A stretch of 32,617 nucleotides of DNA from assembly GCA_021815365.1 (NCBI GenBank), contig JAKAGZ010000031.1, positions 1 to 32,617 on the forward strand. Direction: 5' to 3'. The stretch comes from Bacteroidota bacterium (GTDB lineage: Bacteria; Bacteroidota; Ignavibacteria; Ignavibacteriales; Ignavibacteriaceae). The notes under the pieces were generated by a model. That model was not told the DNA's origin. It made no database searches and saw only the letters and a program-made list of their open reading frames with translations. Each line of letters opens with the position of its first letter. Positions within the stretch are counted from its first letter, which is position 1. The position numbers were made by a program, and so were the translations under genes. Below are positions 24,890 through 32,617 of the stretch, in pieces.

Positions 24890-25028
24890 ATAAATGGAAA
24901 AATTAACAATTTCATTATACATAGTTCACAATTTCTTAATATCCATTTCTTAGGTTAACTATACAAAAAAAAATTCATTACTAATAAAGTTTAGAATTTT
25001 AAAATGTCAGGAATATCATATAGCCGGG

Positions 25029-26831
25029 ATGAAAGAAATAACTATTAGTGAAATAATCAAATCAAAGCGGCCTGCTTTCCTCCAAAAATTCCCTGCTTCT
25101 TTCAGAAACTTAGTCTTTAATCTTATTGCTGTAATTATTCGTCAGAATGAGATCAACAAATATTTAAGGAAATATAGTGATAAAAGAGGCTTCGAATTTA
25201 TTGACGAACTGTTTGACGATCTTGATTTTTCATTTCAGGTTTCTGATAAAGACAGACAAAAAATTCCTTCTGAAGGGAAACTGTTAATAGTTTCAAATCA
25301 TCCTCTTGGTGGATTAGACGGGCTTGTTCTTCTTAAGCTCGTTAGCGAAGTAAGAAGAGATGTTAAGATTATTGTAAATGATATTTTATTGAACATAAAT
25401 AATCTTAGTGATCTGTTCCTTCCTTATGACATATCAAATAAATCATTTCAAAAGGAAAACCTGAGCCTTATTGAAAGTGCTCTTAAAAGAGAGGAAGCTG
25501 TAATTATTTTTCCTGCAGGGGAAGTCTCCAGGCTGGGAATAAAGGGAATTAAAGACGGGATATGGCATAAAGGTGTTATTTATTTTTCAAGGAAGTTAAA
25601 TGTGCCTGTTCTACCTGTTCTTATTAAAGCAAAGAATTCGCTCATCTTTTACCTGGTTTCGTTAATTAATAAAGAGCTTTCAAAATACCTGCTGCCAAAT
25701 GAACTCTTTAATAAAAGGTTTAAAGTTATTACAATTAAAGTTGGTCATCAGATTCCTGCAAAAGTTTTTAACGGTTACCAGGGAAGGGCCCGCCACATAG
25801 TTAAACTCTTAAAAAAACATACCTATCTTCTTGGGAAAAATTCGAAGGAGCTTTTTATAACAGAGAAAAATATTATACATCCTGTCGACCGTAAATTGCT
25901 GAAAGCGCAGTTGAGAAAAGAAGATTTGCTGTTGACTACAAAAAACGGCAAAAAAATATTTTTAACCGATATTGTTAATTCACCTGACGTTGTCAAAGAA
26001 ATTGCCCGGCTAAGAGAAGTAACCTTTAGAAAAATCGGTGAGGGGACAGGCAGAAAAGCCGATACCGATAAATTTGACCAGAGTTATCAGCACATTGTTT
26101 TGTGGGATGAAAATGATATTGAAATTGTCGGATCCTACAGGATAGGTTTTTGTCGCGACATAATCCTGAAAAAAGGACTGAACGGACTGTATTCATCAAC
26201 TTTGTTCAACTATACAGGCGAGTTTGTTGATCTGTTGGATTACTCGCTTGAGCTGGGTCGAAGTTTTGTTCAGGCAAAATACTGGAATACGAACGCCCTC
26301 GATTATTTATGGCAGGGGTTAGGCAGAATTCTTTTGAACAATCCTGAGATAAGGTATCTCTTCGGTGCTGTGAGCTTGAGCAATACTTACCTTAAAGAAG
26401 CCCGGGAGATGATCGTCTTTTTTTATAAAAAGTGGTTCTCCGGCGGCAGTAATATGGCAGCAGCAAAGAACCGGTTTATAATTTCAGACAGAAGAATTGA
26501 GGAGTTAGAAAATATTTTTTCAGCAGATAATTACGATGCTGAATTTAAGACATTAAAAAATGTGCTCAGGGCTTATGGTTATTCTGTACCGGTTCTTTTC
26601 AGACAGTATACTGAATTGTGTGAATCCGGAGGTGTGGAATTTTTGGATTTCGGAGTTGACACGGATTTTCATAGCTGCCTGGATGCTTTAATACTTGTAG
26701 ATGTGGATAAGATAAAGCATGCGAAAAAAGAAAGATACATTTATAGCAGTAGCCTTAATGATAAAGTGAGTTTTGCTGAAAGAACTGAGTTTATAAATTT
26801 ACAAACACAAGTAGACAATTTATGCGAGTAG
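25029..26831 (+). CDS. bifunctional aminolipid acyltransferase, OlsF/GlsF-like (PlsC domain + OlsB-type N-acyltransferase)
   Basis: The 600-residue protein is a fusion. The N-terminal part (about 75-270) is a lysophospholipid-acyltransferase domain with SNHPLGGLDG (His-Asp pair near residues 91-97), DISNKSF, and the acceptor-binding FPAGEVSRLG (about 161). The C-terminal part (about 300-510) is an OlsB-type N-acyltransferase with EIARLREVTFRKIGEG, YQHIVLWDE, IVGSYRIGF, FVDLLDYSLELGRSFV and LDYLWQGLGRIL. Known fused enzymes of this kind (OlsF of Serratia; related Flavobacterium proteins) N-acylate an amino acid and then O-acylate the hydroxy-acyl chain, making ornithine or glycine lipids without phosphate. 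Whether the amino acid is ornithine or glycine cannot be told. The metallophosphoesterase gene overlaps its end by 10 nt. Confidence 0.85.
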   Translation: MKEITISEIIKSKRPAFLQKFPASFRNLVFNLIAVIIRQNEINKYLRKYSDKRGFEFIDELFDDLDFSFQVSDKDRQKIPSEGKLLIVSNHPLGGLDGLVLLKLVSEVRRDVKIIVNDILLNINNLSDLFLPYDISNKSFQKENLSLIESALKREEAVIIFPAGEVSRLGIKGIKDGIWHKGVIYFSRKLNVPVLPVLIKAKNSLIFYLVSLINKELSKYLLPNELFNKRFKVITIKVGHQIPAKVFNGYQGRARHIVKLLKKHTYLLGKNSKELFITEKNIIHPVDRKLLKAQLRKEDLLLTTKNGKKIFLTDIVNSPDVVKEIARLREVTFRKIGEGTGRKADTDKFDQSYQHIVLWDENDIEIVGSYRIGFCRDIILKKGLNGLYSSTLFNYTGEFVDLLDYSLELGRSFVQAKYWNTNALDYLWQGLGRILLNNPEIRYLFGAVSLSNTYLKEAREMIVFFYKKWFSGGSNMAAAKNRFIISDRRIEELENIFSADNYDAEFKTLKNVLRAYGYSVPVLFRQYTELCESGGVEFLDFGVDTDFHSCLDALILVDVDKIKHAKKERYIYSSSLNDKVSFAERTEFINLQTQVDNLCE

Positions 26832-27739
26832 CACACATTTCAGATATACATCTTAATACTTTTTTTAAAAATTCGAATCTTAAACAAATCAAATTCCTGC
26901 TCAGGTATGCACTTGAACAGAAATTTGATCACCTTGTTATCACCGGTGACCTGGTTGATAATGCTGATCAAAAAGACTTTGAAATACTAAGGAGCCTTTT
27001 CAGAAAATTTAATCTTCTGAATTCCGACAGGCTTTCCCTGGTAATCGGCAATCATGATATTTTTGGCGGTGCTCAAACACCGGAAGAAATTTTTACCTTT
27101 CAAGAGAAATGCAGGAATGTTGATTATGATAGAAAGGTCGAAGAGTTTTCAGAATATTTTTCTGAAACTTTCAAAGGTTGTGTTTATCGGAATAAAGAGA
27201 AAATTTTCCCGTATGCAAAAATTATAGATGATGTTCTTATTGCTGGTGTTAATTCAATAGCAAGATATTCAAAAGTCAAAAATCCCTTTGCTTCAAACGG
27301 TGTAGTTGAACCGGAACAACTGAACGAGGTTAAAAATATATTTAATGACTTTCGAAATTTTTGCAAGTACAAACTTTTACTTATTCATCATCAGTTCAAT
27401 AAAATTAAAATAAGTGAAGGTTCACCTAACAGCTTATGGCAGATCATTGAAAAGCAGACTATGAAGCTTAGAAAGAAGAAGAGGTTATTCAGTTTATTTA
27501 AGCAGCACGGAGTTGATCTTGTTCTTCATGGTCATTTGCACGAACAAAGGGAATACTATAGAAAAGGTATACGTTTTTTGAATGCCGGCGCATCTGTAAA
27601 AAATAATTTATACAGAAAACTATTTATAAATTTCATAGATCTGAAATCTTCGAAAATAAAAGTTAGTGTTCACTCAATCTCTGATTTTTCAAGAGAAAAA
27701 ATAGCAGAGTTTAATGTTCCGAAATTGGAGTTGATATAA
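26822..27739 (+). CDS. calcineurin-like metallophosphoesterase
   Basis: The 305-residue protein has the five metal-binding blocks of the family: SDIHLN (7-12), TGDLVDN (about 41-47), IGNHD (about 75-79), LLIHHQF and HGHLHE (about 236-241). There is no signal peptide or membrane segment, so it is cytoplasmic or peripheral. The ATG lies inside the end of the acyltransferase gene (10-nt overlap), implying coupled translation. Such phosphoesterases near lipid genes include UDP-2,3-diacylglucosamine hydrolase (LpxH) and cyclic-nucleotide phosphodiesterases. LpxH is shorter (about 240) and has a different pattern, so the substrate here is open. Confidence 0.88.
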   Translation: MRVAHISDIHLNTFFKNSNLKQIKFLLRYALEQKFDHLVITGDLVDNADQKDFEILRSLFRKFNLLNSDRLSLVIGNHDIFGGAQTPEEIFTFQEKCRNVDYDRKVEEFSEYFSETFKGCVYRNKEKIFPYAKIIDDVLIAGVNSIARYSKVKNPFASNGVVEPEQLNEVKNIFNDFRNFCKYKLLLIHHQFNKIKISEGSPNSLWQIIEKQTMKLRKKKRLFSLFKQHGVDLVLHGHLHEQREYYRKGIRFLNAGASVKNNLYRKLFINFIDLKSSKIKVSVHSISDFSREKIAEFNVPKLELI

Positions 27740-27766
27740 CTATAAACCAGACCTTGAGGTATTAGT

Positions 27767-27904
27767 ATGAAACAAAAAATGGAAGGTTTTTACGGTGTTG
27801 TTTTTATTAGTGTAATTTTACTTACACAGAGATTTGATGTTCTTCTGTGTATAGTAACTTTGCCGCTTTTAATCTTTTCGCTTCTGCAGTTTACAAAGCA
27901 GTAA
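27767..27904 (+). CDS. 45-residue hydrophobic miniprotein
   Basis: A short open frame begins MKQKMEGFYGVVFISVILL and ends LLQFTKQ. GAGG at 27755-27758, 8 nt before the ATG, is a good ribosome-binding site. Two hydrophobic stretches (about residues 8-20 and 24-42) are separated by TQRFD, suggesting a hairpin in the membrane. It follows the metallophosphoesterase stop by 27 nt. I do not recognise it. A chance open frame is possible because the region is AT-rich, but ribosome-binding site, spacing and composition favour a gene. Confidence 0.55.
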   Translation: MKQKMEGFYGVVFISVILLTQRFDVLLCIVTLPLLIFSLLQFTKQ

Positions 27905-27977
27905 TTTTGATGTAATAAAATCTTATCTGTTTTGCTTCCACTTTTAATAACTTAGTGAAAAACTATGGGGCGCTTTC

Positions 27978-28001
27978 CCTAAAAAACATTGCTTTTTTAG
28001 G
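27978..28001 (+). repeat. AT-rich hairpin upstream of the PpiD-like gene
   Basis: CCTAAAAAA (27978-27986), loop CATTGC, then TTTTTTAGG (27993-28001): a perfect 9-bp stem. It lies 73 nt after the miniprotein stop and 57 nt before the next start. It could be a weak terminator or mRNA leader structure, but no T run follows the stem. Confidence 0.45.
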
Positions 28002-28058
28002 CTCATGTGTCTATTTTAATCTCTTAAAATTTTATCAAATTCTGGAGAAAAATAAACT

Positions 28059-30146
28059 ATGGCAATGATGGCTAAGATGCGCAGTTTGGCGCCTGCCTTC
28101 ATTATTTCTGTAGGTGTGTTATTCGTTCTCTTTATGGTGATATCAGATTCCAGCGTTTTGCAGTCATTTGGCGGCAGAACAAATGATGTGGGTTCTGTAA
28201 ACGGCGATGAAATTTCATACCAGGAATTTTCTAAAATCCTTGACCAGCAAAGAGAGGCTCAGAAAAATCAGACCGGCAAAGATATTGACGAACAAAATAT
28301 GGATCAGTTCCGCGACCAGGTGTGGGATGCGGTTGTAACTCAAAAACTTTTAGAACAACAGATTAAAAAATACGGAATTACTGTTTCTGACCAGGAGATC
28401 AGGGATATTATATTAAGTGACAACCCGCCTGATTTTCTCAAGAAAAACTTTATTGATTCCACCGGCAGGTTTAATGAACAGTTATATAAACAAGCTTTGT
28501 TTGATCCGAGAAACAGTCAGGCTTTGATTCAGGCTGAAGATGTTGTCAGAGAACAAAGATTAACACAAAAACTCCAGAGTATGCTTCAGGCTTCTGTAAC
28601 TGTCAGTGAAGCAGAAATTAAAAGAAAATTTATTGACGATAACACCGATATAAAAGCAAGATACGTTTTAGTGGGATATTCTCAATTTCCTGATTCGATG
28701 TTCAGCATTTCAGATAACGAAATAAAAAGCTACTATGATGCTCATCTTGATAAATATAAAGTTGAAGAGCAGCGTAAGCTGAAGTATGTTTCATTCCCAA
28801 CCCTTCCTTCTGCTGATGATTCCAATGCTGTAAGAACAAACCTGGAAAATGTTGTCACTAGCTTTAAAAAAGATACTTCAAGTTTTAAATCTTACGTCGG
28901 GATTTATTCTTCTTCCCCTTATTCTAAAGATACTTTAGAGCTTATACAGTTTCCTCCTGATGCGCGGGATGCTATACTAAAAGCTTCAGTCGGCTCTGTT
29001 ATTGGTCCGCTTAAGGGCAATACAGGTTATGAGCTTTATCACCTTGTTGCAAAGTTACCGTCAAAAAATGTTTATGCAAAAGCTTCACATATTCTTGTTA
29101 AGAAGACCAGTGATGATAAAAAAGATTATGAAGAAGCTATGAATATATATAATCAATTAATCAAAGGAGCAGATTTTGCGACTTTAGCAAAACAAAGCTC
29201 AGCAGACCCGGGCAGCGCTGCCAGGGGAGGCGACCTTGGCTGGTTTAAAAAAGGGGATATGGTTCCTGAATTTGATAAAGCTGTATTTTCCGGGAAAGTT
29301 GGTGTGGTACAAAAACCAGTCAAGTCTAAATTCGGATATCACATTATTAAGGTAACAGGGAAATCAGAAAACAGATTTGTAGTTGAGAAAATTGTGTCGC
29401 CAGTCACTACCTCAGCTTCTACTAAAGATTCCAGGAAAAGCGCTGCGAGTGATTTTTCCTATCTTGCTCAAAAAGATGATTTTGTTAAAGAAGCTGCACT
29501 AATGCATTATGATGTTCGTGAGACTCCTCCATTTACGAAAGATGCTTTTATTATACCCGGTATCGGAATTAATAAAAGATTAATGGATTTTGCCTTCGAC
29601 AAAAGTTTGAATACTGTAAGTGATGTTTTTTCTGTGCAGAACGGTTTTATAGTTGTAATGATATCGGATGTTGTCAAGGAAAGAGTAAAAACTCTTGATG
29701 AAGTAAAGCCCCAGATAAAGGCTGAGATTCTTAAACATTTGAAAGAAGAAAAAGCAAAAGTTATTGCTGAAAGAATCAAAAAGCAGTTTGGTAATGATTT
29801 AAATAAGGTTTCTTCTTATTACGCGGGTATCAAGGTAGATACAACCGGTACATTTAAGCCATCAGGCATAGTGCCGGGTATCGGGAAAGATTATGCGTTC
29901 ATTGAGAAATCTCTTGATGCTGAATTAAATAAAGTGACTGACCCGGTAAAAGGATTAGCAGGTTATTATTTAATTGATGTTACACAGAGGACACCTTTTG
30001 ATCAGTCGAAGTACCAGATTCAAAGAAATAATTTACGAGATATAATTCTACAGGAAAAGCGAACTGCCTTCTTCAATGAATGGCTGGCAAAGATAAGGAA
30101 AGATGCAAAAATAGTTGACAACAGATACCTGTTTTATGGACAGTAA
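28059..30146 (+). CDS. PpiD-like periplasmic peptidyl-prolyl isomerase / chaperone (SurA_N + parvulin)
   Basis: The 695-residue protein is anchored by one N-terminal membrane helix (about 11-30, LAPAFIISVGVLFVLFMVIS). Next is a SurA_N-type chaperone region (about 45-200: VGSVNGDEISYQEFSKILDQ, VTQKLLEQQIKKYGITVS, RQGR-like NDNPPDFLKKNFI). A parvulin domain covers about 340-430 (KASHILVKKTSDDKK, FATLAKQSSADPGSAARGGDLGWFKKGDMVPEF, SKFGYHIIKV), and a long C-terminal chaperone part (about 450-690) follows. PpiD/SurA-type proteins fold envelope proteins on the periplasmic side, relevant here because several neighbours are outer-membrane or secreted. GGAG at about 28043 with 11-nt spacing precedes the ATG. 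A terminator follows. Confidence 0.9.
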   Translation: MAMMAKMRSLAPAFIISVGVLFVLFMVISDSSVLQSFGGRTNDVGSVNGDEISYQEFSKILDQQREAQKNQTGKDIDEQNMDQFRDQVWDAVVTQKLLEQQIKKYGITVSDQEIRDIILSDNPPDFLKKNFIDSTGRFNEQLYKQALFDPRNSQALIQAEDVVREQRLTQKLQSMLQASVTVSEAEIKRKFIDDNTDIKARYVLVGYSQFPDSMFSISDNEIKSYYDAHLDKYKVEEQRKLKYVSFPTLPSADDSNAVRTNLENVVTSFKKDTSSFKSYVGIYSSSPYSKDTLELIQFPPDARDAILKASVGSVIGPLKGNTGYELYHLVAKLPSKNVYAKASHILVKKTSDDKKDYEEAMNIYNQLIKGADFATLAKQSSADPGSAARGGDLGWFKKGDMVPEFDKAVFSGKVGVVQKPVKSKFGYHIIKVTGKSENRFVVEKIVSPVTTSASTKDSRKSAASDFSYLAQKDDFVKEAALMHYDVRETPPFTKDAFIIPGIGINKRLMDFAFDKSLNTVSDVFSVQNGFIVVMISDVVKERVKTLDEVKPQIKAEILKHLKEEKAKVIAERIKKQFGNDLNKVSSYYAGIKVDTTGTFKPSGIVPGIGKDYAFIEKSLDAELNKVTDPVKGLAGYYLIDVTQRTPFDQSKYQIQRNNLRDIILQEKRTAFFNEWLAKIRKDAKIVDNRYLFYGQ

Positions 30147-30169
30147 TGAGTTGTAGATTTACATTCCAC

Positions 30170-30200
30170 AACCCCATTTCTTCAAATGGGGTTTTTATTT
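30170..30200 (+). terminator. Rho-independent terminator after the PpiD-like gene
   Basis: AACCCCATTT (30170-30179), loop CTTC, AAATGGGGTT (30184-30193), then TTTATTT: a perfect 10-bp stem with a tetraloop and T run, 24 nt after the PpiD-like stop. Confidence 0.93.
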
Positions 30201-30249
30201 TTAAAAATAAATACTAAACTTAACAGCTAACTCTGATAAATTATTCTTT

Positions 30250-30972
30250 ATGAAAAAGATTTTTTTGTGTTTGATAATTACACCCGTTTTTTTTGTCAGC
30301 TCCTTTCCTCAATATAATAGGAATAAGTTCAGCTTTAGCGTTAATGGTGTTTATACAACAACAGCAAAAATTTATCTTCTGCCAAATTCTTCTGATCCTG
30401 TACTGCGGAACAAATTTACAGAAATAGATAATATTTTTAATCCAAGCCTTGACCTTCGTTATCTTCTCACAGACGAAATTATTGTTGGTCTCAGCACAGA
30501 ATATATGACAAAGACAACCGGGCTGGACAAAATTACTGTCTTCGCAAACAACAGCACTGTTTCAATCCCTGTACAGGATGGGTTTAAATTAATTCCTGTA
30601 GAGTTAACTATTTATTACTTGCTGCCGTTTTCTACAGAGCATTTTAAATTTTTGATGGGAGGAGGAGGAGGATATTACTTCGGCAGCCAAATAAGAAAAG
30701 CCGGAGACGTTGAGTCATCAACTCTCAGCCGGGATTTTGCATACGGTATTCACGTTGTTGTATCAATGGATTACCTGGTATTACCCTTTCTTTCCGTAAG
30801 GGCAGAAATGAAATTCAGGGATCCTGAATTTAAATTGACAAATGTCTATTCAAAAAATCCGGGAACCTACAATGGCATGATCATAACACTGCCGCAGAAC
30901 CAATTTGATTCCAGGATAAATGTTGATGGTATTACTTTTATTCTTGGAACTGTATTTCATTTTCAGATTTAA
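30250..30972 (+). CDS. putative small outer-membrane beta-barrel protein
   Basis: The 240-residue protein has a signal peptide (MKKIFLCLIITPVFFVSSFPQ) followed by alternating hydrophobic/polar strands typical of small outer-membrane barrels (FSFSVNGVYTTTAKIYL, LDLRYLLTDEIIVGLSTEYM, FKLIPVELTIYYLLPF, KFLMGGGGGYYFGSQ, FLSVRAEMKFRD). It ends ITFILGTVFHFQI with an aromatic-rich final strand. The family resembles bacterial OmpW/outer-membrane-beta-barrel domain proteins, but I cannot name a function. It sits alone between a terminator and aroK; no Shine-Dalgarno sequence is evident. Confidence 0.75.
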   Translation: MKKIFLCLIITPVFFVSSFPQYNRNKFSFSVNGVYTTTAKIYLLPNSSDPVLRNKFTEIDNIFNPSLDLRYLLTDEIIVGLSTEYMTKTTGLDKITVFANNSTVSIPVQDGFKLIPVELTIYYLLPFSTEHFKFLMGGGGGYYFGSQIRKAGDVESSTLSRDFAYGIHVVVSMDYLVLPFLSVRAEMKFRDPEFKLTNVYSKNPGTYNGMIITLPQNQFDSRINVDGITFILGTVFHFQI

Positions 30973-31060
30973 ACCATTCTCTTTAATTTTACCTTGGTAA
31001 TCTTAAAGTTCGATCAGTTTGCTTTTGCCAAATAAAGAGTTAATTTGAAATTCAAGTAAT

Positions 31061-31600
31061 ATGAAAACGAAAGTAGTTTTTCTTGCAGGATTTATGGGTT
31101 CGGGCAAAAGTACTATAGGGCCCATCCTGGCAAACACTCTTGGGTGGAATTTTTATGACCTTGATAAGGTAATTGAAAAAAAACATGGCAAAAAGGTTGC
31201 AGATATTTTTTTTGAAAAAGGTGAAGCAGGTTTTAGAATAATTGAAAGGGAAGTTCTTCAGGAAATAGCTTGTGGTACAAACCTTATTATTTCCCTTGGA
31301 GGTGGTACAATGGCTGATCAAAAAAATATAAATTTTATGAAGAAGAAAGGAAAGATCATTTTTCTTGAAGCAACAGCCGAATCATATTATCAAAGATTAA
31401 GATTTAAGGCTGATAGACCCATTCTTAAAGGTAAAAATGAGGAGTTGCTTCCGCCGGATGAGCTTAAAAAAAGGATCACTGAAATACTCAATTACCGGAA
31501 GAAATTTTATGACCAGGCTGACCTCTCGTTTAGGACTGACAATATTTCTATAGGGAAAACTGTGGAAAACATTTCCAGGATTATTTTGGAAAAATTTTAA
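31061..31600 (+). CDS. aroK: shikimate kinase
   Basis: The 179-residue protein phosphorylates shikimate at the 3-hydroxyl with ATP in the chorismate pathway. Signatures are the P-loop GFMGSGKS (10-17), the shikimate-binding YDLDKVIE (Asp33/Asp35 region), the FR with Arg59, the second substrate loop SLGGGT (79-83) and the LID arginine in FKADRPIL (about 119). Length is usual. aroB follows 21 nt after its stop in the same frame. Confidence 0.96.
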   Translation: MKTKVVFLAGFMGSGKSTIGPILANTLGWNFYDLDKVIEKKHGKKVADIFFEKGEAGFRIIEREVLQEIACGTNLIISLGGGTMADQKNINFMKKKGKIIFLEATAESYYQRLRFKADRPILKGKNEELLPPDELKKRITEILNYRKKFYDQADLSFRTDNISIGKTVENISRIILEKF

Positions 31601-31621
31601 CATATTATTGAAAATAAATTT

Positions 31622-32617
31622 GTGAAAAAATTAATTGTAAAAGCCGAAGATAAAGCATACCGCGTAATTATTGGTAAGGACTCTTTTTCCTATTTAACGG
31701 CTGAGATCAGGAAAAAGGGTCTGTATGAAAACATCTTTATAATTACAGATAAAAACATTTGGAAATTATTTTCGGGAAAAATTCTCAACTGGACCACCAC
31801 GGCTTCTTTTTCCAAAGTGAATGTGTATAAAATGAATCCCGGGGAATCGTCAAAGTCCTACCTTGAATTGAACAGGATTTATAGTTCTTTGCTCGATAAT
31901 AACTACAGCAGGGATACGTTAATATTAGCAGTCGGAGGAGGGGTGACAGGTGACCTTGCAGGTTTTGCAGCCTCTACATTTATGAGAGGAGTTCAGCTCG
32001 TTCACGTTCCGACCACACTTTTAGCAGATGTAGACAGCGCCATCGGTGGAAAGACCGGAATTAATTTTAATCACACTAAGAACATGATTGGAACTTTTTA
32101 TCAGCCGGAATTAGTGCTGATAGACACTGAGTTTCTGTCTACTCTTCAAGAAAGAGAAATTACTTCAGGGATAGGCGAGATAATTAAATATGCCTTTATA
32201 AGTACACCCGATTTTTTTGATTTCGTTTTTAAAAACCTTGATAATATCTATTCGAAAAATGCGGCGGTACTTGAAAAAGTTATTTATGAATCTGTAATAT
32301 TCAAAGCTTCAGTCGTATCAAATGATGAAAAAGAATCCGGGCTGAGAAAGATATTAAATTTCGGTCACACCTTCTCGCACGCTTACGAAAGTGTTTTGAA
32401 GTTTAATGTTAAGCATGGTGAAGCCGTTATAGCAGGAATAATTTCAGCCTTATATTTATCTAATATTTGTGGTTTTTTGAGCAAAGATACATTGGATGAA
32501 TTTCTTTCAAAATTGCTTTTTATAAAACTGCCCGCAGCTTTGAATAAACTTAATAAAGAAAGTGTTTATAACTTTATGATGAAGGATAAGAAAAACAAGG
32601 ATGGAAAAATCAGGTTT
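31622..32617 (+). CDS. aroB: 3-dehydroquinate synthase (partial, C-terminus outside window)
   Basis: The frame is open from a GTG at 31622 to the window edge (332 codons; complete enzymes have about 350-370). It converts DAHP to 3-dehydroquinate with NAD and a divalent metal, the second shikimate-pathway step. Visible motifs are GGGVTGDLAGF (about 105-115), HVPTTLLADVDSAIGGKTGIN (split here only for clarity: HVPTTLLA, then VDSAIGGKTGIN), EREITSGIGEIIKY with the metal-ligand Glu, LNFGHTFSHA and KHGEAV, with metal-ligand histidines in the last two. There is no ATG between the aroK stop and the conserved N-terminus; GTG is the best start, and no Shine-Dalgarno sequence is clear. Confidence 0.93.
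   Translation, partial: MKKLIVKAEDKAYRVIIGKDSFSYLTAEIRKKGLYENIFIITDKNIWKLFSGKILNWTTTASFSKVNVYKMNPGESSKSYLELNRIYSSLLDNNYSRDTLILAVGGGVTGDLAGFAASTFMRGVQLVHVPTTLLADVDSAIGGKTGINFNHTKNMIGTFYQPELVLIDTEFLSTLQEREITSGIGEIIKYAFISTPDFFDFVFKNLDNIYSKNAAVLEKVIYESVIFKASVVSNDEKESGLRKILNFGHTFSHAYESVLKFNVKHGEAVIAGIISALYLSNICGFLSKDTLDEFLSKLLFIKLPAALNKLNKESVYNFMMKDKKNKDGKIRF

Noticed and set aside
25300-25330. The His-x5-Asp spacing of the acyltransferase motif (HPLGGLD) as a broken active site instead of HX4D
   Set aside because: The HPLGG-x-DG form recurs, to my knowledge, in Bacteroidota lysophospholipid acyltransferases, and the FPAGE block is intact, so it is read as family-typical.
1-32617. tRNA, rRNA, CRISPR arrays, insertion sequences or prophage genes
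   Set aside because: None was seen on either strand; the only sizeable repeat is inside the T9SS cargo gene.

Overview
The window is AT-rich chromosomal DNA, about 1 kb per gene, from a Bacteroidota/Chlorobi-group bacterium. Ignavibacteria (Ignavibacteriota) is the best guess. The main clue is the C-terminal type IX secretion (T9SS) sorting domain of the 955-residue protein ending at 24823 (YPNPFNPSTKI followed by SGIYIYRL-type strands), a form very common in that group. A PorZ-like double-propeller protein, a TonB-dependent receptor with a carboxypeptidase-regulatory domain and an OlsF-type fused acyltransferase agree with this. The placement is inference; no rRNA, tRNA, CRISPR array or insertion sequence was seen.

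Left part (1-7855, all minus strand) holds mostly housekeeping genes. In transcription order they are a Crp/Fnr regulator, a PHP-domain phosphoesterase (ATGA overlap), ribH, a PorZ-like T9SS protein, an ABC-F ATPase, rsmA and the start of a PAP2/Aur1-like membrane protein that runs off the window. A GT-C membrane glycosyltransferase (8076-9584, plus) diverges from the regulator.

Centre (9606-18142, minus) is a tightly packed ten-gene operon and the most unusual part. In order it encodes a GT-B capsule-type transferase, an SpsF-like cytidylyltransferase, the two halves of a split transketolase, a glutamate-1-semialdehyde-aminomutase-type class III aminotransferase, an SDR, a KdsC-type HAD phosphatase, a NeuB-type PEP-condensing synthase without a SAF domain, a fatty-acid-hydroxylase/sterol-desaturase-type di-iron membrane protein and an ArsC-type arsenate reductase. 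Synthase, phosphatase, CMP-transferase and glycosyltransferase form the usual back end of a nonulosonic-acid or Kdo-like pathway. The usual front end (UDP-HexNAc epimerase or dehydratase) is absent; transketolase, aminotransferase and SDR stand in its place. I infer a CMP-activated, probably amino-substituted 3-deoxy-2-ulosonic acid made by a non-canonical route and transferred to a surface glycan or lipid.

Right part (18429-32617, plus) starts with a three-gene export/uptake unit: an unknown exported protein, a TonB-dependent receptor (ATGA overlap) and a T9SS cargo built of two 414-residue repeats that share a 566-bp perfectly identical DNA block. A strong terminator follows. Next come an OlsF/GlsF-like aminolipid synthase overlapping a metallophosphoesterase, a 45-residue membrane miniprotein, a PpiD-like periplasmic chaperone with its terminator, a small outer-membrane beta-barrel protein, and aroK-aroB, with aroB running off the end.
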